Assembly (NCBI RefSeq): GCF_916619195.1
Contig: NZ_CAKAKL010000002.1
Coordinates: forward strand, 1,676,001-1,740,000
Origin: Inquilinus sp. Marseille-Q2685
Lineage (GTDB): Bacteria > Pseudomonadota > Alphaproteobacteria > DSM-16000 > Inquilinaceae
Reading direction: 5' to 3'
Length of the DNA: 64,000 nt
Numbering within the stretch: position 1 is the first letter of the stretch; each line of letters opens with the position of its first letter. Positions 1 to 8,852 of the stretch are shown one piece after another. The notes under the pieces are model-generated. The model searched no databases and was not told the origin of the DNA. It saw nothing but the letters and a program-made list of their open reading frames with translations. Both the position numbers and the translations under genes were made by a program.

Positions 1-501
1 AACCTGCAGAACCACACCAACTGGGCCGCTCTCGTCGGCGACACCACGCCGACAACCGCGGAGCACATGCCGACCGCGCCGTCGGTCGCCAACCCTGAGG
101 CCGTGCTCACAGGCCTCAGGTTGCCCAGCGTCAAGATAGCCGCCGCCTGGAGCGCCGCACTCGACACTGCGGCGCTGCGCAACCCGACATACAGGCCACC
201 GGCCTATCCGAACCCGGCACTTGCCACCGCCTATCCGATCGTCGGTTTCACCATGCTCGACCTCTACTCCTGCTATTTCCCGGCGGCGGAGACCAGCACG
301 CTGAAGGGCCTGATCTCCTGGTACACCGGCCACCATCCGCGGGTGTCCACCGCCGTGCCGGACCAGATCGCGCGCAAGCACGGCTTCGTGTCGCTGAACC
401 AGACGTTCAAGGACGCAGTCTGGGCCTGGGCCAACGACGCCACCCTCGGCCTGAAGACCGGCCCGATCTCCGGCACCTGCACCGTCAGCTCCGGCACCTG
501 A
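1..501 (+). CDS. PstS-like secreted binding protein, C-terminal part
   Basis: The reading frame is open from the first base, so this is the 3' part of a gene that begins before the window. The visible 166 residues match the C terminus of the complete protein at 13973-15430 almost segment for segment: NLQN-TNWAA, AAWSAALDTAALRNP, GFTMLDLY-CYFPAAE and the ending GPISGTCT-SSGT. That paralogue has a signal peptide and periplasmic phosphate-binding-protein motifs, so this one is probably also secreted. A perfect hairpin follows the stop. Position just upstream of the TpsB gene raises the possibility that it is cargo of the adjoining secretion locus; this is inference. Confidence 0.85.
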   Translation, partial: NLQNHTNWAALVGDTTPTTAEHMPTAPSVANPEAVLTGLRLPSVKIAAAWSAALDTAALRNPTYRPPAYPNPALATAYPIVGFTMLDLYSCYFPAAETSTLKGLISWYTGHHPRVSTAVPDQIARKHGFVSLNQTFKDAVWAWANDATLGLKTGPISGTCTVSSGT

Positions 502-525
502 CCGGCGGCAGGCCCGCCCCGAAGC

Positions 526-554
526 ATGCCCGGCGGGCCGACCCCGCCGGGCAT
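526..554 (+). terminator. hairpin after the PstS-like gene
   Basis: A perfect 12-bp inverted repeat (ATGCCCGGCGGG and its complement) with a 5-base loop lies 25 bases after the stop codon. There is no T-run behind it, so it is either an imperfect intrinsic terminator or an mRNA-stabilising hairpin. Confidence 0.5.
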
Positions 555-844
555 CGCGCCCCCTCCGGAATCATGACAATACAATGACAGATCTACGCGG
601 AATTCTATCAATATAAATGCATATAATATGCTATTACATTTCTGTGAATAGCCGCATACTTGTCCACACGAAATGCTTCCTACCACCTCAAAGCACGATT
701 GAACGTGTCTGTATGTATGTGCTAGTCAGATTTCTAGACAAATGATCGAAACATTCGCCTTTCTGGATTTTCAGAACGGCGCATGTGTGGCGTTTTTATT
801 GCATTTTCGCCCGGATCGGGCCGAGGCCGGCGGAGGGGGAATTC
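555..844 (+). other. AT-rich upstream region of the secretion locus
   Basis: No convincing gene is seen here. From about 580 to 790 the sequence is far more AT-rich than its surroundings, with runs such as TATAAATGCATATAATATG. This fits a promoter region for the operon starting at 845. A strong ribosome-binding site, GGAGGGGGA, sits at its right end. No operator could be assigned. Confidence 0.45.
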
Positions 845-2494
845 ATGTGGCCGAGGAGGGGGTCGAGGCTGGTCGTGGCCGGCTGGGCGGCGTGTGCGCC
901 GCTGCTGGCCGCGGCCGCCCAGGCGGCGGCGCCCGAGGCGCCGGCCGCCGCCGAAGCGCCGGGTGAGCCGGCGTCCGCGCCCTCCGCCGCCCCCCCTGCC
1001 GCCGCCAACCGCTTCGACATCCTGGAGTATCAGGTCCAGGGCAACACCGTGCTGCCGGTGGTCCAGATCGAGGAGGCGATCTACCCGTTCCTGGGGCCGG
1101 ACAGGACGATCGACGACGTCGAGGGCGCCCGCGCCGCGCTGGAGAAGCGCTACGCCGATGCCGGCTACATCACCGTCGCCGTCAACATCCCGGAGCAGAC
1201 GGTGCGCGAGGGCGTCGTCCGGCTCGAGGTGGTGGAGGCGCGGGTCGGCCGCCTCCGCGTGCGCAACTCGCGCTACTACTCGCTGGGCCGGATCAAGGGC
1301 GCGGCGCCGTCGCTGGCCGAGGGCACGGTGCCGCAGCTGGCCGGGATCCAGCGCGATTCGGAGGTGCTGAACCGGCTGCCGGGCCGCACCGTGACGCCGC
1401 AGCTGAAGGCGGGGGTGGAGCCGGGGACGGTCGACGCCGACCTGAATGTCGAGGACGAATCGCCGTTCCAGGCCTCGGTCGAGTTGAACAACCAGTACAG
1501 CGCCAACACCAAGCCGCTGCGGCTGTCCGGCTCGGTCGGCTACGACAACCTCTGGCAGCTCGGCCATTCGGTGTCGCTGCAGTACACCACCGCGCCGGAG
1601 GACCCGGACCAGACCTCGGCGATCGCCGCGACCTACACCTTCCGCATCCCGGAGTGGAAGGAGAGCCTGGTGCTGTACGGCATCACCTCCTCCTCCAACG
1701 TGGCGACGCTGGGCGGGGTGAACGTGATCGGCGACGGCACCATCGTCGGCGGCCGCGGCGTGCTGCCCCTGCCCGGCCTGACGGATTTCTACCACACGCT
1801 GATGCTGGGCCTGGACTGGAAGGATTTTGGCGAGCGCCAGCTGTTCGGCGCCGACGAATCCGAGACGCCGATCACCTACACCACGGCGACGATCGAGTAC
1901 AACGCCACCCGGCCGGACACCCAGGGCACGACCTCGGCCAGCCTGTCCGCCACCTTCGGGCTGCGCGGCCTGGGCGACCCGGACGACAAGTTCGAGCAGA
2001 AGCGCGCCGGCGCCTCGGCCGACTTCGCCTATTTCCGCGCCGGGCTGGAGCGGCAGCAGATCCTGCCCGCCGAGTTCGAGCTGACGGCCCGGCTGGACGG
2101 CCAGCTGGCCAGCCAGCCGCTGATCAGCAACGAGCAGTTCAGCGCCGGCGGCGTCTCCAGCGTGCCCGGCTACCTCGAATCCGAGGAGCTCGGCGACAAT
2201 GGCTGGATCGCCGCGCTGCGCCTGTCGACGCCCAATCTCGGCCAGTGGATCGACCCGTCGGTGGTCGAGGACTGGCGGGTCTACGCCTATGGCGACTTCG
2301 CCGAGCTGTGGCTGCAGGACGCCAATCCCGGCCAGGACGACGAATTCCAGCTCGCCAGCCTGGGCTTCGGCTCGCGGGTCAAGCTGCTGAACCACCTCAC
2401 CGGGTCGGTCGACCTCGCGGTGCCGCTGATCGACGCCAGCGACACCAAGGCGAACGACATCCGCATCCTGTTCACCCTCGGCGCCAGCCTCTGA
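845..2494 (+). CDS. TpsB/FhaC-family outer-membrane secretion protein
   Basis: This is a 549-residue two-partner-secretion transporter of the ShlB/FhaC/HecB type (Omp85 superfamily). It has a signal peptide ending near residue 26, an Ala/Pro-rich linker, one clear ShlB-type POTRA domain at about residues 56-130, and a C-terminal 16-strand-type barrel from about 180 to the end. The start was set at 845 because GGAGGGGGA lies just upstream; an in-frame ATG at 785 is less likely. The loop-6 signature, normally VRGY/F, reads VPGY at residues 440-443, so the conserved arginine is missing. No TpsA-type haemagglutinin gene is adjacent. Downstream genes follow within 20 bases. Confidence 0.88.
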   Translation: MWPRRGSRLVVAGWAACAPLLAAAAQAAAPEAPAAAEAPGEPASAPSAAPPAAANRFDILEYQVQGNTVLPVVQIEEAIYPFLGPDRTIDDVEGARAALEKRYADAGYITVAVNIPEQTVREGVVRLEVVEARVGRLRVRNSRYYSLGRIKGAAPSLAEGTVPQLAGIQRDSEVLNRLPGRTVTPQLKAGVEPGTVDADLNVEDESPFQASVELNNQYSANTKPLRLSGSVGYDNLWQLGHSVSLQYTTAPEDPDQTSAIAATYTFRIPEWKESLVLYGITSSSNVATLGGVNVIGDGTIVGGRGVLPLPGLTDFYHTLMLGLDWKDFGERQLFGADESETPITYTTATIEYNATRPDTQGTTSASLSATFGLRGLGDPDDKFEQKRAGASADFAYFRAGLERQQILPAEFELTARLDGQLASQPLISNEQFSAGGVSSVPGYLESEELGDNGWIAALRLSTPNLGQWIDPSVVEDWRVYAYGDFAELWLQDANPGQDDEFQLASLGFGSRVKLLNHLTGSVDLAVPLIDASDTKANDIRILFTLGASL

Positions 2495-2512
2495 CCCCGG
2501 ACCGACGCGAGC

Positions 2513-3670
2513 ATGAGACGCTTCCTCCCGACCCGACCGCTCCCGACCGTCCGGCTGCTGCTCGGCGCCCTGCTGGCGCTGCTGCTGACGCCCCAGGCCG
2601 CCTCGGCCTGGTGGAACAGCGAATGGACGCTGCGCAAGCCGATCACCGTCGATCTCGGCCCCAATGCCGGCGCCGTCCCCGGCATGGCCGGGCGGGCGCA
2701 GGTGCTGGTCCGCCTGTCCGCCGCCAACTTCAACTTCCTCGCCGCCAAGGATGACGGATCCGACATCCGCGTCATCGCCGAGGACGACAAGACGCCGCTG
2801 AACTTCCACATCGAGAAGTTCGACAACCTGTTCGAGATGGGCCTGATCTGGGTCGACCTGCCCAATGCCGCGGCCGACAAGCCGCAGACCATCTGGCTGT
2901 ACTGGGGCAACGAGAAGGCGACCGCGACCGGCAACGCCAAGGCCGGCTACGACGCCGCCCAGGCGCTGGTCTGGCACTTCACCGAGCCCGGGGCCCTGCC
3001 GCTCGACTCCACCGGCTACGCCAACAACGCGGCGCAGTCGACCGCGGCGAAGGTCGACGCCTCCTTCATCGCCGGCGGCATCGGCTTCAACGGCACCGGC
3101 ACGGTGATGCTGCCGGCGACGCCCAGCCTGGCCGTGCCGCAGGGCGGCGCCTTCACCTGGTCGGCCTGGATCAAGCCCGGCACGCTGCAGCCCAACGCCG
3201 TGATCTACGAGAAGGAGGCGGCGGCCGGCCTGATCCAGTCCGGCGGCCTGGCCATCGGCCTCGACCAAGCCACGCCCTTCGTCAGCGTCGATGCCGGCGC
3301 CGGGCCGCAGCGGATCGCGGCCGCGGCCCCGGTGGCGGCCGGGACCTGGACCCATCTCGCCGTCACCGTCGCCGCCGGCCAGGTGACGCTGTATGTCGAC
3401 GGCCGCCCGGCCGGGACCGGGGCCGTCGCCGTGCCGGCGCTGGCCGGCGCCGCGGTGCTGGGCGGCCCCTTCGCCCGCCCGCCGGCGCCCGAGCCGGTGG
3501 CGACGCCGCCGGCGGAGGCAGTGCCGGGCGCCGCGCCCGCCCCCGGCACGCCGCCGGCCGAACCCACGGCCCCTGCCGCCCCGCCCCCCCCGCCTTCGCC
3601 CATTATGTCGGCGAGCTGGACGAGCTGGAGATCGCCAATGTGGCACGGCCGGGCCCGGCGATCCTGCTGA
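2513..3670 (+). CDS. DUF2341-LamG protein, frame-broken from its ExbB domain
   Basis: The protein has a signal peptide (cleavage after ASA at residue 32), a DUF2341 domain at about 65-140, a LamG/concanavalin-like domain from about 160, and a Pro/Ala-rich linker at 322-363. In this frame it then runs into about 20 unrelated residues and stops. The missing LamG end (YVGELDELEIANVAR) lies in the next frame and leads straight into the ExbB-like sequence at 3640-4470. Adding one C to the run of eight at 3584-3591 would give one continuous protein of 652 residues. DUF2341 proteins fused to MotA/TolQ/ExbB domains are a known architecture. The break is an assembly error, a real mutation or slippage; the sequence alone cannot tell. 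Confidence 0.8.
   Translation: MRRFLPTRPLPTVRLLLGALLALLLTPQAASAWWNSEWTLRKPITVDLGPNAGAVPGMAGRAQVLVRLSAANFNFLAAKDDGSDIRVIAEDDKTPLNFHIEKFDNLFEMGLIWVDLPNAAADKPQTIWLYWGNEKATATGNAKAGYDAAQALVWHFTEPGALPLDSTGYANNAAQSTAAKVDASFIAGGIGFNGTGTVMLPATPSLAVPQGGAFTWSAWIKPGTLQPNAVIYEKEAAAGLIQSGGLAIGLDQATPFVSVDAGAGPQRIAAAAPVAAGTWTHLAVTVAAGQVTLYVDGRPAGTGAVAVPALAGAAVLGGPFARPPAPEPVATPPAEAVPGAAPAPGTPPAEPTAPAAPPPPPSPIMSASWTSWRSPMWHGRARRSC
3584..3591 (+). other. run of eight C at the frame break
   Basis: Eight consecutive C residues sit in the Pro-rich linker between the LamG part and the ExbB part. Nine (or six) would keep the two halves in one frame. Homopolymer runs of this length are prone both to sequencing error and to slippage in the cell. 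Confidence 0.75.
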
Positions 3671-4470
3671 CCGCCCGCAGCGCCGCGGCCGACAGCCGGC
3701 TGCTGGCCTTCGGCGTCGACGAGGAGGGCTCGGGCTTCGACCTCGGCCACTTCAATGCGATCCTCGCCTCAGTCACGGTCGACGGCTGGGCGGTGATCGG
3801 TCTCCTGGGCGTGATGCTGCTGCTGAGCTGGGCGGTGATGCTGTCCAAGGTCGGCTACGTCAACCGGGTGGACAAGGCCAACAAGCGCTTCCTGGTGCCG
3901 TTCCGCCGGCTGGTGGCCGACCTCGCCGCGCTCGACCAGGGCGACCCGGACGACGCGACCGCGCCCGCCCGTCTCGCCGGCGGCAGCGAGGCGAAGACCT
4001 ATCGCAACGCCTCGCTGTACCGGCTGTACCATGTCGGGGCCGAGGAGATCACCCACCGGGCCAAGGCGGCGCGCGGCAAGCCGGGCCGGCTGGTGCTGTC
4101 GCCGGAATCGATCGCGGCGATCCGCGCCACGCTCGACGCCACCCTGACGCGCGAGATCCAGCGCGCCAACCGGCTGATGGTGGTGCTGACCATCGCCATC
4201 TCCGGCGGGCCGTTCCTCGGGCTGCTCGGCACCGTGGTGGGCGTCATGATCACCTTCGCCGCGATCGCCGAATCCGGCCAGGTCAACATCAACTCGATCG
4301 CCCCCGGCATCGCCGGCGCGCTGGTCGCCACCGTCGCCGGCCTCGCCGTCGCGATCCCGGCCCTGTTCGGCTACAACTACCTGGCCAGCCGGATCCGCGA
4401 CATCACCGCCGACATGCAGGTCTTCGTCGATGAGTTCACGACGAAGATGGCCGAATTCTATGCGCGCTGA
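3640..4470 (+). CDS. MotA/TolQ/ExbB proton-channel domain
   Basis: This is an inner-membrane proton-channel subunit. Hydrophobic segments fall at about residues 49-68, 176-205 and 220-246, and the stretch GPFLGLLGTVVGVM is the hallmark of TolQ/ExbB. The GTG at 3640 is only the first start-like codon. The frame is open further upstream and encodes the end of the LamG domain, so it is probably the C-terminal half of one protein with 2513-3670 rather than an independent gene. It is followed 9 bases later by exbD and then tonB, which together would form a proton-motive-force-driven energiser. Confidence 0.85.
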   Translation: MARPGPAILLTARSAAADSRLLAFGVDEEGSGFDLGHFNAILASVTVDGWAVIGLLGVMLLLSWAVMLSKVGYVNRVDKANKRFLVPFRRLVADLAALDQGDPDDATAPARLAGGSEAKTYRNASLYRLYHVGAEEITHRAKAARGKPGRLVLSPESIAAIRATLDATLTREIQRANRLMVVLTIAISGGPFLGLLGTVVGVMITFAAIAESGQVNINSIAPGIAGALVATVAGLAVAIPALFGYNYLASRIRDITADMQVFVDEFTTKMAEFYAR

Positions 4471-4479
4471 GGATCCGCC

Positions 4480-4887
4480 ATGCAGGTCCAGTCGGAAAAC
4501 AAGCCGTATGACGACATCAACGTCACGCCGATGCTCGACCTCGCCTATGTGCTGCTGCTGATCTTCATCATCATGACCACGGCGGCGGTGCAGGGCATCG
4601 AGGTGAACCTGCCGAAGGCCAGCGCCGCCGCGGCCATGTCGCAGCCGCAGATGCGGGCGATCTCGATCGACAACCGGGGGCAGGTCTATCTCGACACCAT
4701 CCCGGTGACGATGCCGGAGCTGGAGAGCCGGATCGCCCAGATCAAGGCGACCGTTCCCGACTTCCCGGTGGTGATCAAGGCCGACCAGGCGGTGCAGTAC
4801 GCCCGCGTGATGGACGTGCTCGACCTGCTGCGCCGCGTCGGCGTGCAGCAGGTCGGCCTCGTCTCGCAGCGTCCGGCGACGAGCTGA
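4480..4887 (+). CDS. exbD: ExbD/TolR biopolymer transport protein
   Basis: The 135 residues show the ExbD/TolR plan: a short cytoplasmic N terminus, the motif DINVTPMLDLAYVLLLIFI containing the membrane aspartate needed for proton coupling, one membrane helix at about 18-40, and a periplasmic domain ending at about 130. It lies between the ExbB-like gene and tonB with gaps of 9 bases each, so the three products very likely form one complex. It probably serves the TpsB pore or the porin of this locus rather than general iron uptake; that is inference from context. Confidence 0.92.
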   Translation: MQVQSENKPYDDINVTPMLDLAYVLLLIFIIMTTAAVQGIEVNLPKASAAAAMSQPQMRAISIDNRGQVYLDTIPVTMPELESRIAQIKATVPDFPVVIKADQAVQYARVMDVLDLLRRVGVQQVGLVSQRPATS

Positions 4888-4896
4888 GCCCGGGCG

Positions 4897-5634
4897 ATGG
4901 AGGAGCGTCCCAACTGGATCCGGCGGATCGCCTGGGCGGGCATGGCCCTGGCCCTGGTCGCCGCCGTGATCGTGCTGGGCGCGGCCGTCCTGCGCGGCAA
5001 GCCGGTGCAGGCTCCGCGCCAGCCACCGCCGATCCAGATGGTCGAGCTGCCGCCGCCACCGCCGCCCCCTCCCCCGCCGCCGGAGCCCGAGATCAAGCCG
5101 CCGGAGCCGGTCGAGACCCCCGAAGTCAAGGAGCCCGAGCCGGTGCCGGAACCGAAGGCGGAGGAGCCCAAGCCCGAGGAGGAGGCGAAGCCGGATCCGG
5201 GGCCGAAGGACAAGGCGCCGGGCGACGACGCGCTGGACGCCGAGGGCGAGGCCTGCGCCGGCGCCGCCTGCCTGACCGCGCGCAAGGGCGGCACCGGCCT
5301 CGGCACCGGCGGGGGTGGCGGCGGAGGCGGCGGCTACGGCCAGTACGCCCTCGTGGAATCGCAGCGGGCGGCCCAGCGCGACGCGACCCTGCGCCGGGCG
5401 GTCGACGGCAGCGACACCGTGCGCGGCCGCCGCGCCTCGGTGGTGCTGGCGATCTCGGTCGGATCGGACGGGCGGATCGGCCAGGTCCGCCTGGCCCAAT
5501 CCTGCGGCGACCCGTCGGTCGACAACGCGGTGGTGGAGGCGGTCCGCAGGCTCGGCTCGTTCCGCCAGGCCCCACCCAGCGGCACGCCGGTGACGCTGCG
5601 CATCCAGCTCAACATCCAGCAGTCCAGGGCATGA
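4897..5634 (+). CDS. tonB: TonB-family energy transducer
   Basis: The 245-residue protein has a cytoplasmic N terminus, a membrane helix at about 11-32, a long Pro/Glu/Lys-rich periplasmic spacer (about 40-115, including a run of ten prolines), a Gly-rich stretch near 145, and a TonB C-terminal domain from about 165 to the end. It transmits energy from the ExbB/ExbD motor to an outer-membrane partner. No TonB-dependent receptor gene is present in the window, so the partner may be the porin or TpsB encoded next to it. Its stop overlaps the earliest possible start of the porin gene. Confidence 0.9.
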   Translation: MEERPNWIRRIAWAGMALALVAAVIVLGAAVLRGKPVQAPRQPPPIQMVELPPPPPPPPPPPEPEIKPPEPVETPEVKEPEPVPEPKAEEPKPEEEAKPDPGPKDKAPGDDALDAEGEACAGAACLTARKGGTGLGTGGGGGGGGGYGQYALVESQRAAQRDATLRRAVDGSDTVRGRRASVVLAISVGSDGRIGQVRLAQSCGDPSVDNAVVEAVRRLGSFRQAPPSGTPVTLRIQLNIQQSRA

Positions 5635-5642
5635 GGGATCTG

Positions 5643-7250
5643 ATGTTCAAGCGTACCGGCCTCGCCGCCGCGATCAGCGTTCTCGCTGTCGGCACAGCCT
5701 TCGGCCAGACCCCGACCGAGCAGTCGACGACGCTGGCCCTGATCCGGCTGCTGGTGCAGGAGGGCATCCTGTCGCGCGACAAGGCGCAGTCGCTGCTGAC
5801 CCAGGCCGAACAGGAGGCGCGGGCAGCGGAGGCGAACCGCGCGGCCAGCGGCCAGGCGGTGCCGCCCGGCACCCCGCCGGGCACGGTGCGGGTGCCCTAT
5901 GTGCCCGAGGTGGTGCGCAACCAGATCCGCGACGACGTCAAGAAGGAGGTGCTGGCCCAGGCCAAGACCGAGCGCTGGGGCGACCCCGGCACGCTGCCGG
6001 CCTGGCTCGACCGGGTGAAGCTGTACGGCGACGTCCGGGTGCGCGGCCGGGCCGACTATTACGACCCGAACAATGCCGAGTTCTTCGACTTCCAGAAGCT
6101 CAACAACGACGGCTATGGGACGCTCCTGAGCGACGCGATCCCCTATCCGCCGCTGCTGAACAACCGCGAGGACCGCTATCGCGGCCAGGTCCGCGCCCGG
6201 CTCGGCGTCGAGGCCGATCTGGGCAACGGCTTCTCCACCAATGTCCGCATCGCCACCGGCAACGACCTCGACCCGGTCTCGACCAATGCCGACATGGCGA
6301 TGGCGCTGGGCAACAAGAACTTCAATCTCGACCGCGCCTATATCCAGTACGAAGGCGATGCGCTGGGCACCGGCGGCGCCCTCAAGATCGATGCCGGCCG
6401 CTTCGGCAACCCATTCTATTCGACCGACCTGGTGTGGGACGAGGACGTCAATTTCGACGGCCTTGCCGTCGGCTACCGCCAGCCGGTGCTGGACCAGCTG
6501 GACGCCTGGGGCGCGGTCGGCCTGTTCCCGCTGAAGGAGATGGCCTTCTCCTCGCGCGACCAGGTGCTGTACGGCGGCCAGCTCGGCGTCGACTGGCGCC
6601 CCTATGACGACGCCTCGCTGAAGCTCGGCGTCGCCTATTACGATTTCCAGAACGTGCTCGGCGATCCGCGCGCGATCGACGCCGACGACCATCGGCGCAA
6701 TCTTTCGCTGCCGTCCTTCATGCAGAAGGGCAACAGCCTGTGGGACGTCGGCGACAAGGGCAACCCCGCCGTCGACAGCGACGACCTCGTCGCCTTCGGC
6801 CTGGCCTCGAAGTTCCAGGAGCTGAACGTCACTGCCTCGCTCGACCTCTCGATGTTCGACCCGATCCATGTCGTGCTGACCGGCGACCTTGTCGCCAACC
6901 TGGGCTACGACAAGGACAAGGTGGACGCCCGCGTCGGCGAGGCGGGCCGCCGGAGCGGCAACATGGGCTACCTCGCCCGCATCCTGGTCGGCCATCCCGA
7001 GATCCGGCACGGCAACGACTGGAACGCCAGCTTCACCTACAAGTACCTGGAGTCGGATTCGGTGGTCGATGCCTTCACCGACAGCGACTTCCACAATGGC
7101 GGCACCAACGCCAAGGGCTTCATCCTGGCCGGCAATTACGGCGTCGTCGACGACGTCTGGCTGGGACTGCGCTGGCTGAGCAGCGACGCGATCAGCGGCC
7201 CGAAGTTCTCGGTCGACACGCTGATGCTCGACATCAACGCCCGCTTCTGA
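5643..7250 (+). CDS. putative outer-membrane porin
   Basis: The 535-residue protein starts with a signal peptide (MFKRTGLAAAISVLAVGTAFG), followed by a helical segment with coiled-coil character at about 25-65. A beta-barrel of repeated amphipathic strands then ends in the aromatic-terminated strand LDINARF, with C-terminal phenylalanine. It resembles the putative porin family (Porin_5 type). The start at 5643 is preferred because GAGGGA lies just upstream; an ATG at 5631 overlapping the tonB stop is possible. The substrate is unknown. Position between tonB and the periplasmic genes suggests it belongs to the same complex. Confidence 0.85.
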   Translation: MFKRTGLAAAISVLAVGTAFGQTPTEQSTTLALIRLLVQEGILSRDKAQSLLTQAEQEARAAEANRAASGQAVPPGTPPGTVRVPYVPEVVRNQIRDDVKKEVLAQAKTERWGDPGTLPAWLDRVKLYGDVRVRGRADYYDPNNAEFFDFQKLNNDGYGTLLSDAIPYPPLLNNREDRYRGQVRARLGVEADLGNGFSTNVRIATGNDLDPVSTNADMAMALGNKNFNLDRAYIQYEGDALGTGGALKIDAGRFGNPFYSTDLVWDEDVNFDGLAVGYRQPVLDQLDAWGAVGLFPLKEMAFSSRDQVLYGGQLGVDWRPYDDASLKLGVAYYDFQNVLGDPRAIDADDHRRNLSLPSFMQKGNSLWDVGDKGNPAVDSDDLVAFGLASKFQELNVTASLDLSMFDPIHVVLTGDLVANLGYDKDKVDARVGEAGRRSGNMGYLARILVGHPEIRHGNDWNASFTYKYLESDSVVDAFTDSDFHNGGTNAKGFILAGNYGVVDDVWLGLRWLSSDAISGPKFSVDTLMLDINARF

Positions 7251-7261
7251 CGGAGGGACCG

Positions 7262-7906
7262 ATGCTCGCGATCCGCCATCGGACGATCCCGGCTCTCTGC
7301 CTCGCCCTCCTGCTCGCCGCCCCGGCGGCGGCGCAGGAGGAGAGCGATGTCGGCCGGCTGCGCGAGGCGCTGCGCCGGGCCACGGTCGATCTGCGCACGG
7401 CCCAGAACCAGGCCACGGCGCTGCAGTCGCAGCTGAGCCAGGCGCAGCAGACCATCGCAACCCGCGATGCCGAGGCCAAGCAGCTGCGCACCCAGATCGG
7501 CCAGCTGCAGGGCCGGCTCGACGCCGCGACCGAGAAGGCGGACGGCCTGCAGGCCGAGCTCGACACCGCTGCCGCGACCCTGGAGACGACGCGCGGCGAG
7601 CTGGACCAGACCCGGCGCAGCCTCGGCCGGACCCAGGGGCAGCTGCGCGACACCGAGGGCCGGCGGGCGACGGCCCAGGCCGGGCTCGAGCAGACCTCGG
7701 GCTTCCTCAAGGCCTGCGAAGCCGCCAACGACCAGCTCTACAAGGTCGGCCGCGAGGTGCTGGCCGCCTATGACGGCAAGGATCTCGGCGATGTGCTGGC
7801 GCAGAACGAGCCGTTCACACAGCTCAAGAGCGTCGAGATGGAAAACATCATCCAGGACCTCCAGGACAAGCTGACCGACGCCCGCTACCGGAAGCCGGCG
7901 AAATGA
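7262..7906 (+). CDS. periplasmic coiled-coil protein
   Basis: The 214-residue protein has a cleavable signal peptide (ALLLAAPAAAQ) and then about 120 residues of continuous heptad-type sequence rich in Ala, Gln, Leu, Thr and Arg, which predicts a long coiled coil. A short C-terminal globular part follows (about 155-214). I do not recognise a named family. The ribosome-binding site GGAGG lies 6 bases upstream, and the end overlaps the next gene by 4 bases (ATGA), so it is translated with the PPIase. A periplasmic scaffold or spacer is a reasonable guess. Confidence 0.75.
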   Translation: MLAIRHRTIPALCLALLLAAPAAAQEESDVGRLREALRRATVDLRTAQNQATALQSQLSQAQQTIATRDAEAKQLRTQIGQLQGRLDAATEKADGLQAELDTAAATLETTRGELDQTRRSLGRTQGQLRDTEGRRATAQAGLEQTSGFLKACEAANDQLYKVGREVLAAYDGKDLGDVLAQNEPFTQLKSVEMENIIQDLQDKLTDARYRKPAK

Positions 7907-8826
7907 GGCGCGTGCCGGTGCTTCTCGCGCTGCTTGCGCTCGGCGCCGCGCCGGCGGCGGCGCAGCAGCCGCCGGCCGAGCCGGTGGCCCGCATGGGCGC
8001 GATCGGCCTGTCGCCGGCCGAGGTCGAGGCCTTCCTGCGCGGCCTCGATCCGCAGGTGCTGGCCCAGGCGGCGACCAGCCGCGAGGCGCTGGACGGGCTG
8101 ATCCGGGCCGAGCTGACGCGCCGGGCGGTGGTCGCCGAGGCGGCCAAGGCCGGCTGGGCCGACCGGCCGGAGGTCGCGGCCCGGATCGAACAGGCGCGGC
8201 AGCAGGTGATCGTCGACACCTGGCTCGCCGCCAGATCCGAGCCGCCGGCCGGCGACCCGCCGGACGCCGATCTGCGCAGGATCTACGACGACAACACCGC
8301 CCGCTTCGTCGCGCCGGCGGAGATGCATCTGGCGCAGATCTTCCTGCCGGTGCCCCCCGGCGCCTCGGAGGCCGAGGCCAAGGCGGCGGAGGACCGGATC
8401 GGCGAGCTGCGCCGTCGCGCCCGGGCCCGGGGCGCCGATTTCGCCGCGCTGGCACGGCAGGCCTCGCAGCACAAGGACAGCGCCGACAAGGGCGGCGACA
8501 TGGGCTGGCTGTCGGAGGACGCCCTGATCCCCGAGATCCGCGAGGCGGTGGCCGGGCTGGAGAAGGGCGCCGTCAGCACGCCGATCCGCAGCCAGGCCGG
8601 CTGGCACCTGATCCGGCTGGTCGACCGCAAGGCGTCGCGGGTGCAGGGCTTCGACGAGGTCCGGCCGCTGCTGGTCCAGGCGCTGCGCCGGCAGCAGGCG
8701 GCGGATCTGCGGCGCCAGTACATCGAAGGCCTGGTCGGCGCCGCCCCGCCGGCGATCAACGAGATCGCGGTGACGGAGATCCTGTCCCGGCTGGCGCCGG
8801 CGGCCCCCGCCGCCCCGTCCCAGTGA
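7903..8826 (+). CDS. parvulin-type peptidyl-prolyl isomerase
   Basis: The 307-residue protein has a signal peptide cleaved near AAAQQ, a SurA/PrsA-like N-terminal helical region, and a rotamase (parvulin) domain at about 130-235 with the usual blocks AEMHLAQIFLPVP, KGGDMGWLSED and GWHLIRLVD. It should act in the periplasm as a folding factor for exported or outer-membrane proteins. It overlaps the upstream coiled-coil gene by ATGA, and its end overlaps a possible GTG start of the next gene. A dedicated PPIase inside a secretion operon suggests it handles the cargo or the barrel proteins of this locus. Confidence 0.88.
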   Translation: MRRVPVLLALLALGAAPAAAQQPPAEPVARMGAIGLSPAEVEAFLRGLDPQVLAQAATSREALDGLIRAELTRRAVVAEAAKAGWADRPEVAARIEQARQQVIVDTWLAARSEPPAGDPPDADLRRIYDDNTARFVAPAEMHLAQIFLPVPPGASEAEAKAAEDRIGELRRRARARGADFAALARQASQHKDSADKGGDMGWLSEDALIPEIREAVAGLEKGAVSTPIRSQAGWHLIRLVDRKASRVQGFDEVRPLLVQALRRQQAADLRRQYIEGLVGAAPPAINEIAVTEILSRLAPAAPAAPSQ

Positions 8827-8852
8827 CCCGAGCAGAACCGATGGAGACGAGC

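Noticed and set aside
734-3646. 970-codon open frame on the minus strand
   Set aside because: It is antisense to the TpsB and LamG genes and encodes a low-complexity Arg/Gly/Ala sequence typical of a shadow frame in high-GC DNA.
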